The notes: a model not told the origin generated them from the sequence alone. Shown: positions 1-10,670, counted from the first letter of the stretch. The stretch: 64,000 nucleotides of DNA from Ignelater luminosus (GCA_011009095.1 VTPC01089669.1:434001-498000); one strand, 5' to 3'. Program-made: numbers and translations.

Positions 1-185
1 CGGTAAGTTACATTTAAAATGCTGAAAGAAATATGAGTTTTTATATTGCTTCGATGAAGAATAGTTAATAATATTACATTCTATTTAGTTAGATTTTAAT
101 GTTATACAAGTAGCAACTAAAATGTTAGTTTACCTAGTTTAAGATTTTAAAAGTTATATAAATAGTTAAGAATGATATGTTGCAG

Positions 186-890
186 GCAGATGCTATGTTA
201 TTTGAGAAAATGGATACTTGCTTTCATGACATATTTATGGAATTGGATGAATATCATATAAAATACTATGGTTTACAAATCTTACAAGCATTGGATTACT
301 CTCACAGTAAGGGCATTATGCACTGTGACATCAAACCTCATAATATAATGGTGGACATAGCTGACAAAAAACTAAAACTAATCGATTGGGGTGTAGCAGA
401 ATTTTATGAACCCCAAAAACAATACACTACAAAAGTATGTACACGTTACTATATGGCACCAGAATTATTGACCGATTTTAAGTATTATAATTATGCAGTA
501 GATATGTGGTCAGTTGGATGTATATTTGCTAGTATGATATTTCATAAAAAGCCATTTTTTAATGGTAAAGACAAATTTGAACAGCTAAAGAAAGTTGTTA
601 AAGTGTTAGGATCTGATAATCTTCGAGATTATCTTAGCAAATACGACATTATGCTTCATCCCGTGTATGATATTTTGTTGTTCCCTTATGAAGAAATATC
701 TTTTACTGTATTTAAAAATGATTGTAATAAGCATCTTGTTAATGAAGATTCCTGTAGTCTTATACAATCACTTCTCTGTTTTGATCCTGCACAAAGAGCT
801 ACAGCAACTGAAACTATTAATCACCAATATTTTTCTAATATGAGTGAGCCACTACAAAATGGAGCAGGTCCCTCTACCTCTACTTCTTAA
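186..890 (+). CDS. Casein kinase 2 alpha-like protein kinase, copy 1 (3' exon; gene cut by window start)
   Basis: Last coding exon of a CMGC-group Ser/Thr kinase closest to the CK2 catalytic subunit. The acceptor is TTGCAG at 180-185 and the stop is at 888-890. The window opens on CG|GTAAGTTACAT, the same donor sequence as exon 1 of the second copy at 7604-7616, so bases 1-2 are the end of this gene's exon 1 and the intron is only 183 bp. The phase-0 junction (ADAMLFEKMDTC) matches copy 2 (AYGLLFEEMETC). Visible motifs: IMHCDIKPHN catalytic loop, DWG metal-binding motif, YMAPELL, DMWSVGCIFASMIF, and a CK2-type C-lobe ending in HQYF plus a short Ser/Thr-rich tail. Oddities: the usually invariant Arg of HRD is Cys (codon 324-326), and the CK2 segment KGPELL reads MAPELL. 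The frame is open throughout, so it is probably functional, though catalytic efficiency is uncertain. The family call is firm; CK2-like activity is inferred. Confidence 0.82.
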   Translation, partial: ADAMLFEKMDTCFHDIFMELDEYHIKYYGLQILQALDYSHSKGIMHCDIKPHNIMVDIADKKLKLIDWGVAEFYEPQKQYTTKVCTRYYMAPELLTDFKYYNYAVDMWSVGCIFASMIFHKKPFFNGKDKFEQLKKVVKVLGSDNLRDYLSKYDIMLHPVYDILLFPYEEISFTVFKNDCNKHLVNEDSCSLIQSLLCFDPAQRATATETINHQYFSNMSEPLQNGAGPSTSTS

Positions 891-957
891 ACAAAGCTCT
901 AAATGATGTGATAACAGATAATTTATGTGATACAGATAATTTTAAAATTATGTTATT

Positions 958-1002
958 AGTAGTAAGTAGTAGTAGCAGTAGTAGTAGTAGTAGTATTAGT
1001 AC
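958..1002 (+). repeat. (AGT)n microsatellite
   Basis: Imperfect AGT trinucleotide run about 70 bases after the stop of CK2-like copy 1, probably in its 3' UTR. A poly-A stretch with AATAAG follows at about 1050-1060. Confidence 0.8.
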
Positions 1003-1369
1003 AGAAAGTTAATATGCATTTTTGGAATTTTTATCAGTAGAATTTCCAAAAAAAAAATAAGATTTTAACATTGTTGTTTTTATTAATAGTTGACTTGTTT
1101 AGATGTTTTGTTTATTGTTAGTTATAATAATTTATCTACGTTTGGTTTCACCAACATGTAACTACAGATTAAGTTATTTGTTAAATAAGTTCTTAACTTT
1201 TCAAGCAAGAACTTCAACAAAAGCTTATTTCAGCTAAAAAGGTTGACGAGATTAAGAATTAATCAATAATTGTAATCTATAATGTGTGATCTACAGGATG
1301 TTTTGGAAATGAAAGCAAATACTTTACAGGTGGATTATCTGATAAAGATGAAGCCTATTTTTTTATATA

Positions 1370-2060
1370 ACGTTTTTCTTTAAAGTTTACTGTTTCTGAG
1401 ATACAGAGTGCCATAGTTTAATTTAAAGTTTCTTGTTTTTGCAATTTCTCGAAAACAACATAACATATCAGAATGAAAGTTCCCACATCTTTATTATTAC
1501 TGTTAGATGGCTACTATTCTACATAGTTTTATGTTTGACACCTCTATCAGGAGTACAGAATTTGGGAAGGGCTAGGTACCCTACTCTTAATGAAATTGCT
1601 ACACTACTGAAAAATTATAAAATTCTGCTATTTTCAGAAACAGCAATTGACTTAGCAAGAAGAGTTGCTCTCGCAGTTTTGGCTTAAGATGTCTATCTTA
1701 AAATCATGTTTTCTCAGTATCTCAAAAAATAATATACGACGTTCATAAGATACTTTTTATATAGTCCGTACTAGATGATGCCCATCATTAAACATAATTT
1801 TATGTTTAATATCCCTGTAAGGAATAGAGGGTTGGGGGGCTCTAGCACATTTCCTTAAAGAAAAATAGTTATGTCTCTGAAAAAAATGGAAAAATCTATT
1901 ATTTTTAAAATCTACAAATGATTATCAAAAAAGTTGCTTTTCCTTTAGGGTAGGATGCCAGTCCCTCCTCAATTCTTCACCCCCAATAACTAAGATATTG
2001 AAAAACCAAGGAATTTTGGATTAAACTTTAACACTATCTGTACTATCTTAGTCATTTCAA
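1370..2060. repeat. Dispersed repeat fragment related to the 10.7-11.7 kb foldback
   Basis: Non-coding stretch downstream of CK2-like copy 1. It starts with GAGATACAGAGTGCCATAG and ends with a TTAAACTTTAACACTATCTG-type segment in the opposite sense. The interior contains CTGAAAAAAATGG followed by TTTTTAAAATCTACA. The same words occur in intron 1 of copy 2 (8.70-8.88 kb) and in the foldback at 10.67-11.73 kb. The stretch is open in one frame at 1433-1687, but that reading resembles nothing and lies in repeat DNA, so no gene is called. Boundaries are approximate. Confidence 0.45.
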
Positions 2061-3213
2061 AACACCCTGTAAACATAACAATGGTAAAAGTTCATAATTA
2101 GTAATAATCAGTATTTTTTTTGTTTGAAGAATTAATCAATTAATAAAGTTAATATAAAATATGGAAAATAGTAGTATTTCTTTAAGTATGTAGTACCTAA
2201 AATTTAAATAAAATTTCCTTTTAAAAGATTATCATCCTGAATATGCCTGATCACCAAAGTTCATTACCTGTTAGTGTATAAATATAGAATAAAATTGAGT
2301 CTTTTTTAATAAAACCACTTCTAGTATAAAAGAAGTTGAGGTAGGTATTGCAGATACCAGCGAATTTATCATATGGGTAATTATGAAAAGTCAAGTTGGG
2401 AAGCAATAATTTCAGTGTGTAGACAAGTCGGTACATTCATTGCTTAAAATGATCAACATTGACTTCTCGGCTATAGGCTATAGGCTGATCTACGCAAGAA
2501 TATACTTAACCAAGAAGATAATGGTGGTAATTCTGAACATTTAATATGTTAAAACTTATTTTTGTTAGCAATTGAGATTGGCCCCTTTATGAGAATTCGC
2601 CTAAAACTCGTCAAACATTTGAAACAGTAGTCTAAAATGATCGCCAACCACCACTTAAAATTCTTATGTGCCAAATAAATGCTAAATGTAGCCTAAATGG
2701 CGGAATTTCGCGTACGCTTCAAGACCAAAATGGTAAAGTAGAAAATCTTCTTTTTCATGGGTTGGTACAGTTTGGTACAATTGGTATACGACTGGTAGAC
2801 AAACAGTTACCTTGGTAAGTCTAACGATAGATGGCGCACTTGCAATTATTTTTAATTTATTTTGAAATAGTTTAAATTAAAATTCTAATTCGTAATTGTG
2901 CATTAAGAAATGCCAATAAAACTTTTTCATTGGTAATAAAATTTAACAGTTAGTCGGGAAAAAGCATGTTTCCGCATAATTTGAAATAAATAATAAATAC
3001 ATATCGTAGAAAATATCCTGTGAAAATTCGAAAAATCAAGATTAAATTAGCTTTTTCTGCATTTTACCCACATTTAAGAAAAACCCGTCAAATATCCCCA
3101 AGCAAGTTAATTTCCAAAAATGTGGGAAATTTTTTGTCAGTTGGAAACTTTGGTTGTAGAATTGCAGCGTCAAACGACAAGAAGATTACTGGGTCCCATT
3201 TATATTCCGAACT
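2061..3213. other. Intergenic, nothing recognised
   Basis: A+T-rich sequence between the first kinase gene and the hairpin and MITE cluster. No exon, RNA gene or clear repeat was recognised on either strand. Confidence 0.5.
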
Positions 3214-3364
3214 GACTTTTTTACGTACCATTGACCAATTATAAGATAATACTTGAGTTTTATAAACTCAGATAGTACAAATTTACCCCCAAGGTATATT
3301 CTACTACCTGGGATAGCAAGATTCAAGGGTTATCCTATAATTGGTCAATGATACGTAAAAAGTC
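3214..3364. repeat. Imperfect inverted repeat (hairpin, MITE-like)
   Basis: The left arm (about 3214-3255, beginning GACTTTTTTACGTACCATTG) is mirrored by the right arm (about 3320-3364, ending CAATGATACGTAAAAAGTC). The shared core is CCAATTATA/TATAATTGG. The loop is about 65 bases and contains a smaller palindrome. There is no coding capacity; it looks like a foldback MITE or its relic. Confidence 0.7.
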
Positions 3365-3439
3365 GATTTTAATTTCCAAATAAAAACTGGTACGCAATAT
3401 AATAACTTGTGCTATCCGTCCGTACGTACTGTAATAATG

Positions 3440-3579
3440 CTTGTGTTCAGGTTTACGTGCTACCAGCATCGAAGAAAGCGCCTTTAAAAGTGTTGCCATT
3501 GCGGAAATCGACATTCGCTACGGATCGTCTAGGAACCCTTCCCCGACAGCGCTGCTAATGGTTTGCTCCTGAACACAAG
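3440..3579. mobile_element. 140-bp MITE with 12-bp terminal inverted repeats
   Basis: It is bounded by CTTGTGTTCAGG (3440-3451) and its perfect reverse complement CCTGAACACAAG (3568-3579). The interior (GCATCGAAGAAAGCGCC, ATCGACATTCGCTACGG) is G+C-richer than its surroundings. A second, diverged copy lies in reverse orientation at 15102-15191 and ends with the same 12-mer, which supports a mobile origin. No transposase is encoded, so it would be non-autonomous. The superfamily is not determined because no clean target duplication was seen. Confidence 0.65.
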
Positions 3580-4744
3580 AAATGTACAAATGTATTACAC
3601 TGGCGCTGTTGTCAATGAAATCCAATGTAACAATGTAAATAAGCTAACGCCAATCCAAATAGAAATCTTGGATTTTTGCATTACATATAAACAAGAACAA
3701 ATCTCTAGAAATCGTAAAAGGTTGCCAACTAAGAAGCCTAAATTTGCTAAGGCCGCAGCATGTCACTTTCATTTAACATAAGTCGCATTTTTTGTAATTA
3801 GAGACTTCTAGATACGACGACAAAACCACTAAGTTGGCAATACAGAGTGTTTCATTTGAAGATTTAAAGTTGGTCGTATTTCCAGCGTATAGGGATTATG
3901 AAGTAGACCAACTCTTTGAAAATCCTTTGTTCTTTTCAAACGCCGACCGATGATCTTGAAGTAACAGTAGGAGGGTAGTACCGATATTTCGAACAGATGT
4001 CGCTACGCTAATGTCAGTGGCGTGTGTAGATTTATTTATGGACATTATGAATTACTAGAAAGGATACCATTGCATTTTCTGTTATTAAATTGTATTAAAT
4101 TAAAGAAGAGAATGTAAATCATGCACAAATATCCAAAGAAATCAAATTTATCACAATACATTTTAGATACATTATTGTTCTTGTACACAAACATCTATCT
4201 TCAATGGTTACATTTAAATAAATTGGTTGTTTTCATATTACTTATAAAAAAATTATTTTGCTCGTATGTTTTTTATTTATACATGTATTATGTACAACTA
4301 TTGTTTTTTTATCGACATTTACATTAATATTATTTCTCTTGTTTTACAAAATTTAAATAAAATAAGACAAAATTACATGGAATATGATATAAACTGCTAA
4401 CTATAATAATTAACTTATTGTACAGGTTGAAAATATTTTATGTTTCTAAACTAATTACTAAATAATCCAGGAATGATTTATGCTGAATTTCAATTTGTAT
4501 ATTTTATACCCATTGACATAATTAACTTGTTATGATTTGAAATGGCTTACTTTCCCACAAACCACATTATATGTGAATTTCTGAATCTTTGTTAGAGCCG
4601 TTGAAACTAATTTAGATTCTGCTTTGTCTTGACAGATTTGTTCTCTGTGGAAGTTCAATTTAAAAATCAAAATCATATTAATAGTGCTATTGTTGAAAAT
4701 ATTCTTTAGAAAACAAAATTAAATAAAAAAGTTTGACATTGATA

Positions 4745-5110
4745 ATTCTTAGATATTGAGAAAGCATATGATTCAATTAGTTATGAACACCTAAAGAACA
4801 TTATTACATCATCTGCCATTCCTTTAAAACTGCAAAATCTAATTATTAATCTGCATACAAATAAAACGAAATCATTTCAGATAAATATGTTTATTTAATC
4901 AGAACCTGATGTAAGCAACAAACATGGATTTGATCTATTTAATGATTCAGACATTTGTCCTGTCTCAATTATTGATTCTGCTGATACTGTAATCGTTGCA
5001 AAAAATATTGATGCTGCTAAAAAAACTACCTACCCTATGTACATAATAAAGTAAATCACATTAAATTAATTCAGAGTGCAAATAATAATAGAAATCTATA
5101 ACACTTTGGA
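4745..5110 (+). pseudogene. Decayed non-LTR retrotransposon reverse transcriptase fragment
   Basis: Read on the plus strand from 4745, the frame gives FLDIEKAYDSI, the first catalytic-Asp block of LINE reverse transcriptases (D-x-E-K-A-Y/F-D), and continues as an RT finger/palm. After a stop at about 4897 the same frame resumes and gives SADTVIVAKNIDAAKK, equivalent to the Y/F-ADD active-site block. The spacing is far too short for an intact RT, so an internal deletion has occurred. The element is dead. The clade is not certain. Confidence 0.55.
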
Positions 5111-5180
5111 CTTAAGAAATACACTTTTAAACAAAAATGTTTAAATTCGATGCAATATCTTCTGCCCTGCCTTTTCTTTT

Positions 5181-6167
5181 TCAAAAAACTAGTTGTTGGT
5201 ATATAAAAACTGCAACATGTCTTGGAAAGCGAGGCTCGATAAATAGCTTGAAATCTGCAACTGTAAGTTTATCCTGCAGTGGTTGATTAGCTATCTGCAG
5301 CTGTTTCCTCAATGACTGAACTTGTTGTAACGAACGAATCTTAAGCGGCAATGCTTTTTTTCTCGGTGTCCTCTCACTCAATGACTTTGAGGTTTGGATA
5401 CGCTGAGAGGGTGGTGGAGACATATTAGGCACTACGGCAAGATCAAGAGGTTCTGTTGTAAGTGGTACTTGTATATGCACATCAGAATCTGTTATTAAAC
5501 ATGAAATTTGTAAGAAAACATTAACAGAGTCAATACAAGCAAACATTATAATCTTACTTTAAACAATACCTGTTTGTTTATTAAATTTAGAAATAGCTTT
5601 CAATTTGTTTCATTTAAATTATATCATTTGAAATATCGTTTATTTCTATAATAAAACAGAAAATTAAAGTATTAAAAAATTCTTAAATAGTGATACTACA
5701 ATATCCTTCTTGCAATTTAATGAATTTTAGTAATGATATAAATATATATTTGTGAATATTTCAAAAGTATAAATAATCAATTATTACTTAACAGTCTTCG
5801 TTAGATGAGTCGAATTAGTAAATACTACTACAATGTTCTGCTGCTTGCTGGGTTATTATTGTTGGTATCGCATTTGCAGCAAGACATTTCTTATTTCTAC
5901 CTTTAATGAGATTGTCTTCAAAATGTGCTGAGCAGATCTTATAATATGAAGTTTGCACCAACACATCTAAGTTATTTTGGTACACGTGCCCATTCTTCAC
6001 ATCTACAATATTTATTATATCAATACAACATCATTATAATGAATCGGAAGTAACAAAACTTTTGTTCCTTACCTTTGTTTATTCCTGGGAAATTTAAAAA
6101 AATATACATTAAACGTTTCGTTATTTGCACGGCACCCTGTCACCATACAAATGCTTCTCAAAGACAT
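5181..6167 (-). pseudogene. THAP zinc-finger domain gene, frame broken
   Basis: Minus-strand gene in three pieces. Exon 1 is 6167-6073: the ATG gives ICMVTGC (first zinc Cys pair) and FKFPRNK, then donor AG|GTAAGG. Exon 2 starts at 6002 after TTGTAG: it gives RCEEWARVPK with the family's Trp, then a TAA. A one-base shift restores the rest of the THAP module, YYKICSAHFE (Cys-x2-His) and AANAIPTI. A second in-frame stop follows SSIY, and the donor near 5788-5793 is unclear. Exon 3, 5488-5181, follows AATAACAG; it is a Ser/Pro linker, a basic segment RTPRKKALPLKIRSLQQ resembling the coiled-coil region after THAP domains, and LTVADFKLFIEPRF before a TGA. THAP proteins are DNA-binding factors, and some are domesticated P-element transposases. 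All zinc ligands survive, so decay is recent or the breaks are base errors. Confidence 0.6.
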
Positions 6168-7287
6168 TTTGTAAAAATTCACCAGCGTTAAATGGACATT
6201 AATGAATGAAAACCATGAAAACGCGTACGACACTGGTCTAACATAGGTCTAACCTCGTGACATCTATTCTAGAAGCGCGAACCACCCTCCAACCCTGCTG
6301 GTTTGTTTACGAGCTAGTTTCCCGCTTTTTTAAGAGTTGTTTTACTTCTATAATCACTATACGCTGGTATTTCCGATTAAACCGGAAGTCGGATGGCACA
6401 TGTTAAAATTCCTAAATACACAATTTTGTTTGAATAGTAGCAATAATAAGAAGGCTATTTACGTGAATCCGTACTTTTAGCCATCACTGTATAGAAATCA
6501 AATAAATAATCTTAAAGTCAGGAAAATAAATTTTATTGCAGATGCACCTTTACTATGTATATTAAGTTTATTGCAATCTTTGTATCCTGTTTCTACATAT
6601 ATGTACCTTTTTCATCTGCTTGCTAAAATTATAGTATGTCTCCCAATCTATTTATAATTATTTTGTTAATTTGGAAGTAATATATTCCACTGTTTATAGT
6701 ATTATCAAAACAAGATGAGGTTATAATAAATATTAGATATATACGTAGGAATTATATTATATACATATGTATATGAATTATATACTGAACATCATCAACC
6801 CAAAAGTGAAGCCGTATTAGAAAGAGAAGTTTGAGATTGTTGCAACTCTTCTCGCAACACCTTGAAGACGATAACGCGCAGACTCGACAACGTGTCAAGT
6901 TCTATTTTATTATTTGCTCCGACCGTTTTACTGTCGCCAATTTTACGATCATGCGCACTTGCATGACTTGAAAGAAATATACATCTTTTTTAGGCTTCAC
7001 TAGAACTAATGTTAAGAGGTGGCTTATGCTCAGTGTATAATTCCTACGTGTATGATATTAGACGTCTTTTTTATTACATGGCGAAAGAACTAAATATATC
7101 TACAGCAACCTAGAAGTTAGCGACATCTATTTTTGAATTTTACAGGAGAAACAAAAGCGCAAAGGAAAAGAAGAAGCAATTATTTTATAGTTATCAACGG
7201 TTTTTTAATAAGTGCATCATTTTCTTGGATGTATTTTAACTAACATCCTGATAACAAATTAAGTGACATTTTACGTTCAAGTTCAAA
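6168..7287. other. Intergenic region between the divergent THAP remnant and CK2-like copy 2
   Basis: Holds the shared upstream region of two divergently oriented genes: the THAP remnant (ATG at 6167, minus) and CK2-like copy 2 (ATG at 7288, plus). The part at 6230-6330 is G+C-richer. No TATA box or other promoter element was identified with confidence. Confidence 0.4.
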
Positions 7288-7605
7288 ATGTATCAAATCC
7301 CATGTGTAGCTAGAAATTATGGTTTAGTTTTACAAGATAAGCCTGAAGATTATTTCAATTATAACAATGAAGTCGTTAATGTTCAAGATGGCAGAAATTA
7401 TGCATTAACAAAAAAATTGGGTTCAGGACAATACAGTGACGTGTATAAAACTATCGATGTTCGCAATCAAAGAACGATGGTTTGTAAAGTTCTGAAAAGA
7501 TATAGCGAAACAGCATTTAAAAGAGAAATAAAGATTTTAAGAGAACTACATAATGGGGTAAACGTAATCAATTTTTTTGAAGCGGTATATTTTCCAAATA
7601 CTTCG
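7288..7605 (+). CDS. CK2-like copy 2, coding exon 1
   Basis: From the ATG at 7288 (context TTCAAAATG) to the donor TCG|GTAAGT; 106 codons ending in phase 0. It encodes the N-lobe: Gly loop, ATP Lys67 and helix-C Glu80 within KREIKIL. Residues 73-76 (SETA) replace the Lys-rich stretch of canonical CK2 alpha. Confidence 0.88.
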
Positions 7606-10301
7606 GTAAGTTACATATGTGATAATTAGTTCAAATTCAGCATAAATGTCTAACATGTTGCTATCCCAGTGTCAGATATATATGTCATATAGGATTTCTT
7701 CAAGAACCATAAATAATAGCTTTAAAGGATGGTTTCAAAATATTGGTTTGCATGAAGGGTCTCTCACTGGTCAAAATCTGTACACCTACTGCCATTTTTG
7801 GCAGGACTTGACATATTTCTGGAAGTACTGCTAAGTCCTGGTTCCAGATTTGTATATCTACCGCCGTGGTGAGAGACCCCTTACCTGATTGGCTCATCGA
7901 AGTCCTGTCAGGTCCTACCACAGTTCTGCTTTAGTCCTGCTAGGTACTGCTTTAGTCTTGACAAACACTGCTTTAGTTCTGTCAGATACTGCCTTATTCC
8001 TGCAAAGTGCTGCTTTACTCCTGCCATGGTCCTGCTTCAGTCCTGTCAGGTACTATTTTAGTCCTGCTTTCAAATTTGTGCATCCACTGCCACAGTGAGA
8101 GACCCCTCATGTTTACATGAATAATCAAAATCTAAAATATGATCTACATGTGCTGCAGTTCAGGAGAACACCACCAAAAAACACTCGGCTAGTAAACATA
8201 TTAACTACAACTTGACATCTTAATAATAAAATATTAAACTATGATACCGTAAAATACCTATGCAGTATGCATAATACAGTTTAAGTCGACAGTGAATAGT
8301 AATCACTGTTAGAATGAATGACATCAAATTGACTTCACCACACATAATTCTAAACTTGTATGAAAGTCAAACCTGTTATAGTAAAGGATTAATAAAAGAA
8401 TGGTCAAGACTGTTACTTGAGTAACAACTGATGCAAAATACACAATGTGTCAAATGCTGCTCTGTTTTTAAGTCATACATACAATAACAGCAAGTTCTTA
8501 GTAATTAACTTAAATCAATAAAAAATTGAAATTGTACAGGTATCTTCAAAACAAATGGAAGTATTCATTCGATAGATTATTAAATAAAACCAATTTTCCT
8601 TAGAAATTAATGTCGTAAAGTACATCATTTCCATGCAACAGTTTTATTCAAATTGTTTGTTTTTAAATATTTCAAAAAAAACATCTAATATCTAAAAGAT
8701 ATCTTCTGTATTCCCTAAAGAGAAGGTTTAGGAAATGGCAAATAAAAAATATGTTGTCACTGAAAAAATAAAAAATTCTATTATCCTTAAAATCTACACC
8801 CCATTTAGCAAAGAATAAATCTCATTTTGCATTTTTCTTATACAATACGATAGAATAATTATTTTAGCTTTCCAGTATGTAGGATTTATTTATTATTTAG
8901 TCGGTTACTATGCTCATATATTGACCAGGTGGATGAAATGATTGACCACAAACCGAGCAGACCAAGTTTGATTTCCATTTTCCATCTGAAAAAATATAGT
9001 TGACAATCTGTCATGAACTTTTAGGAAAATTCACACCATAATATTTTAGAGAATGATACATCTTCTGAATTCATTTTTGAAAGACCAGATCACAACTATA
9101 GAGGTTCAAAATTCATGTATTCTGTCTAGAGCATCAAGGACTATTCATCTAGAAGGAAATCCAAAATGCTATAGGCTGTCAAAGCTATAAAATATAAATG
9201 CTAATTACGTATACCTTCTAATCAGTTTTATTCTTTACCGTTTTCATCAGTATTATCATAATTTTTATGGGTTAGATTGCTAATTCATCTTAACTTTTAT
9301 AAATGTGTTAATACAAGTTCTTTTTTAAAATAATATTCTTACATAAGACTCAGCATCAAAACCATATTTACTAAAACAAGTGATTAACCAAAAGGGTTCC
9401 CGATCACATTATTTTGGATAATCAAACTTCTACTATAATAAGTTAATTTTGAAGTAGACTAAAAGTCTTTAATTAATAATTTGCATTCATAACTCCAATT
9501 TGAGAGGGATCAATTTAATTATACCTATACATGTATGTATTTTTAAAATGTTATGTATGTTATACTGTAGTATTTTGTTATAATATTCTATTCTATTTTC
9601 TATTTCCTACATCCATTATTAATTTTATTTTCTAATTACAGGCCTACGGACTGCTATTTGAAGAAATGGAAACATGTTTCACAAAGATTTGTGGCAATTT
9701 GGATGAATTGCACATAAAACATTATGGTCTACAAATTCTTTCTGGACTTGAATTTTGTCACAGTAAAGGGATCATGCATCGTGACATAAAACCCGAGAAC
9801 ATGTTAGTCAATGTTTCAACCAAAAGACTTAAATTAATTGACTGGGGTTTATCAGATTTCTATCGACCAATAAAAAAGTATTCTCTAGCAGTTTGTTCAC
9901 GCCATTACATGGCACCAGAATTGCTGGCAGGATATGTTTATTATAGTTACTCAATAGATATGTGGTCGGTCGGATGTACATTTGCTAGCATGATATTTCA
10001 ACAAAGAATACCATTTTTTTATGGACAAGATAATCCGGATCAGTTGTATAAAATTGTCAAGATACTAGGAAAAAGAAGATTTCAAAAATTTATTAACAAA
10101 TATAACATCCAATTTAATTTTGAAGATATGCTTCAATTTCAGCATCTTAAGAAAAAGTCATTTTATTCTTTTAAGAATCAACAAAACCGATTTCTAATCA
10201 CAAAAGAAGCTTGTAGTCTTCTTGCTTCTCTTTTACGCTATGATCCCCAAGAAAGGGCAACAGCAAGAGAAACATTATATCATAAATATTTTGCATACTA
10301 A
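7288..10301 (+). CDS. Casein kinase 2 alpha-like protein kinase, copy 2 (two exons, 325 aa)
   Basis: Complete gene; coding exons 7288-7605 and 9642-10301 join in phase 0 (FPNTS|AYGLLF). The protein aligns end to end with CK2 alpha: DYFNYNNEVV near the N terminus, Gly loop KLGSGQYSDVY (43-53), ATP-binding Lys67 in VCKVLK, helix-C Glu80, catalytic loop HRDIKPEN (152-159), DWG (173-175), YMAPELL (195-201), DMWSVGCTFASMIF and a C-lobe ending in the HKYF motif. At 325 aa it lacks the long C-terminal tail of vertebrate CK2 alpha. All catalytic residues are present, so an active Ser/Thr kinase is expected. The basic cluster after the ATP Lys is SETA instead of Lys-Lys-Lys-Lys, and activation-loop basic residues are changed, so acidic-substrate preference is probably altered. 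The neighbour at the window start is its tandem paralogue. The true ancestral CK2 alpha gene is presumably elsewhere. Confidence 0.88.
7921..8068 (+). repeat. Minisatellite with about 21-bp unit in intron of CK2-like copy 2
   Basis: About seven diverged units of near 21 bases, each close to TGCTTTAGTCCTGYCAGGTA, run through 7921-8068. Because 21 is a multiple of three, one frame stays open and gives a seven-residue pseudo-repeat (TALVL...), which is not a gene. The tract is flanked by related blocks: GGTCTCTCACTG at 7757-7768, GTGGTGAGAGACCCC at about 7866-7880 and CAGTGAGAGACCCC at 8091-8104. The first is inverted relative to the others, suggesting the array sits inside a larger mobile or foldback unit. 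Confidence 0.7.
8700..8885. repeat. Dispersed repeat fragment, foldback family
   Basis: Intronic segment sharing CACTGAAAAAATAAAAA, TTAAAATCTACACC and ATTTAGCAAAGAA with the repeat at 1.4-2.06 kb and with the left arm of the foldback at 10.67-11.73 kb. Too diverged and short for exact limits. Confidence 0.4.
9642..10301 (+). CDS. CK2-like copy 2, coding exon 2
   Basis: Acceptor TCTAATTACAG|GCC at 9641/9642; 219 codons and a TAA at 10299-10301. It encodes hinge to C terminus: HRDIKPEN, DWG, YMAPELL and the CK2-type C-lobe. The exon corresponds exactly to 186-890 of copy 1, showing that the duplication included this intron. Introns differ in size (2,036 bp here against 183 bp) because repeats occupy this one. 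Confidence 0.9.
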   Translation, partial: AYGLLFEEMETCFTKICGNLDELHIKHYGLQILSGLEFCHSKGIMHRDIKPENMLVNVSTKRLKLIDWGLSDFYRPIKKYSLAVCSRHYMAPELLAGYVYYSYSIDMWSVGCTFASMIFQQRIPFFYGQDNPDQLYKIVKILGKRRFQKFINKYNIQFNFEDMLQFQHLKKKSFYSFKNQQNRFLITKEACSLLASLLRYDPQERATARETLYHKYFAY

Positions 10302-10670
10302 CTCAAACATGAACATTATTTGTTACATTTTAAATTTTACATTCTATGTGTCTGTTTTTAAAAAGTGGCATGATACTATAAATATCAGTAATCACTTGAA
10401 ACTGGCGCATTAGTGTTGTTTATTAGAATAATTAGTTTGTAAAATATTTATATAGGATGATGAAAAAGAATGGTGTGCTATATGTATTATTTTGGATTAT
10501 GACTCATCATGCTGCAAAATTTAGTAAGGTAAGAATAAAAACATGCAAATCTAACTACTTTGATGCAGTAGTACAAATAGAGCTGAGGTATCACCTGGCT
10601 GCCTGGAGAATAAACAATTAACCTAACGTATGTACACAGTATTTCAGTTTAAATTCTGATAACTCCGGAA

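Noticed and set aside
177-185. ATG at 177 as start of CK2-like copy 1
   Set aside because: It is intronic: ATGTTGCAG is the acceptor. Homology and the matching donor at base 1-2 show the gene continues upstream.
1433-1687. 84-codon plus-strand frame
   Set aside because: Lies inside a dispersed repeat fragment, starts with TTG, resembles no protein.
7889-8098. Open frame with repeating TALVL units
   Set aside because: Translation of a 21-bp minisatellite; periodicity divisible by three keeps the frame open.
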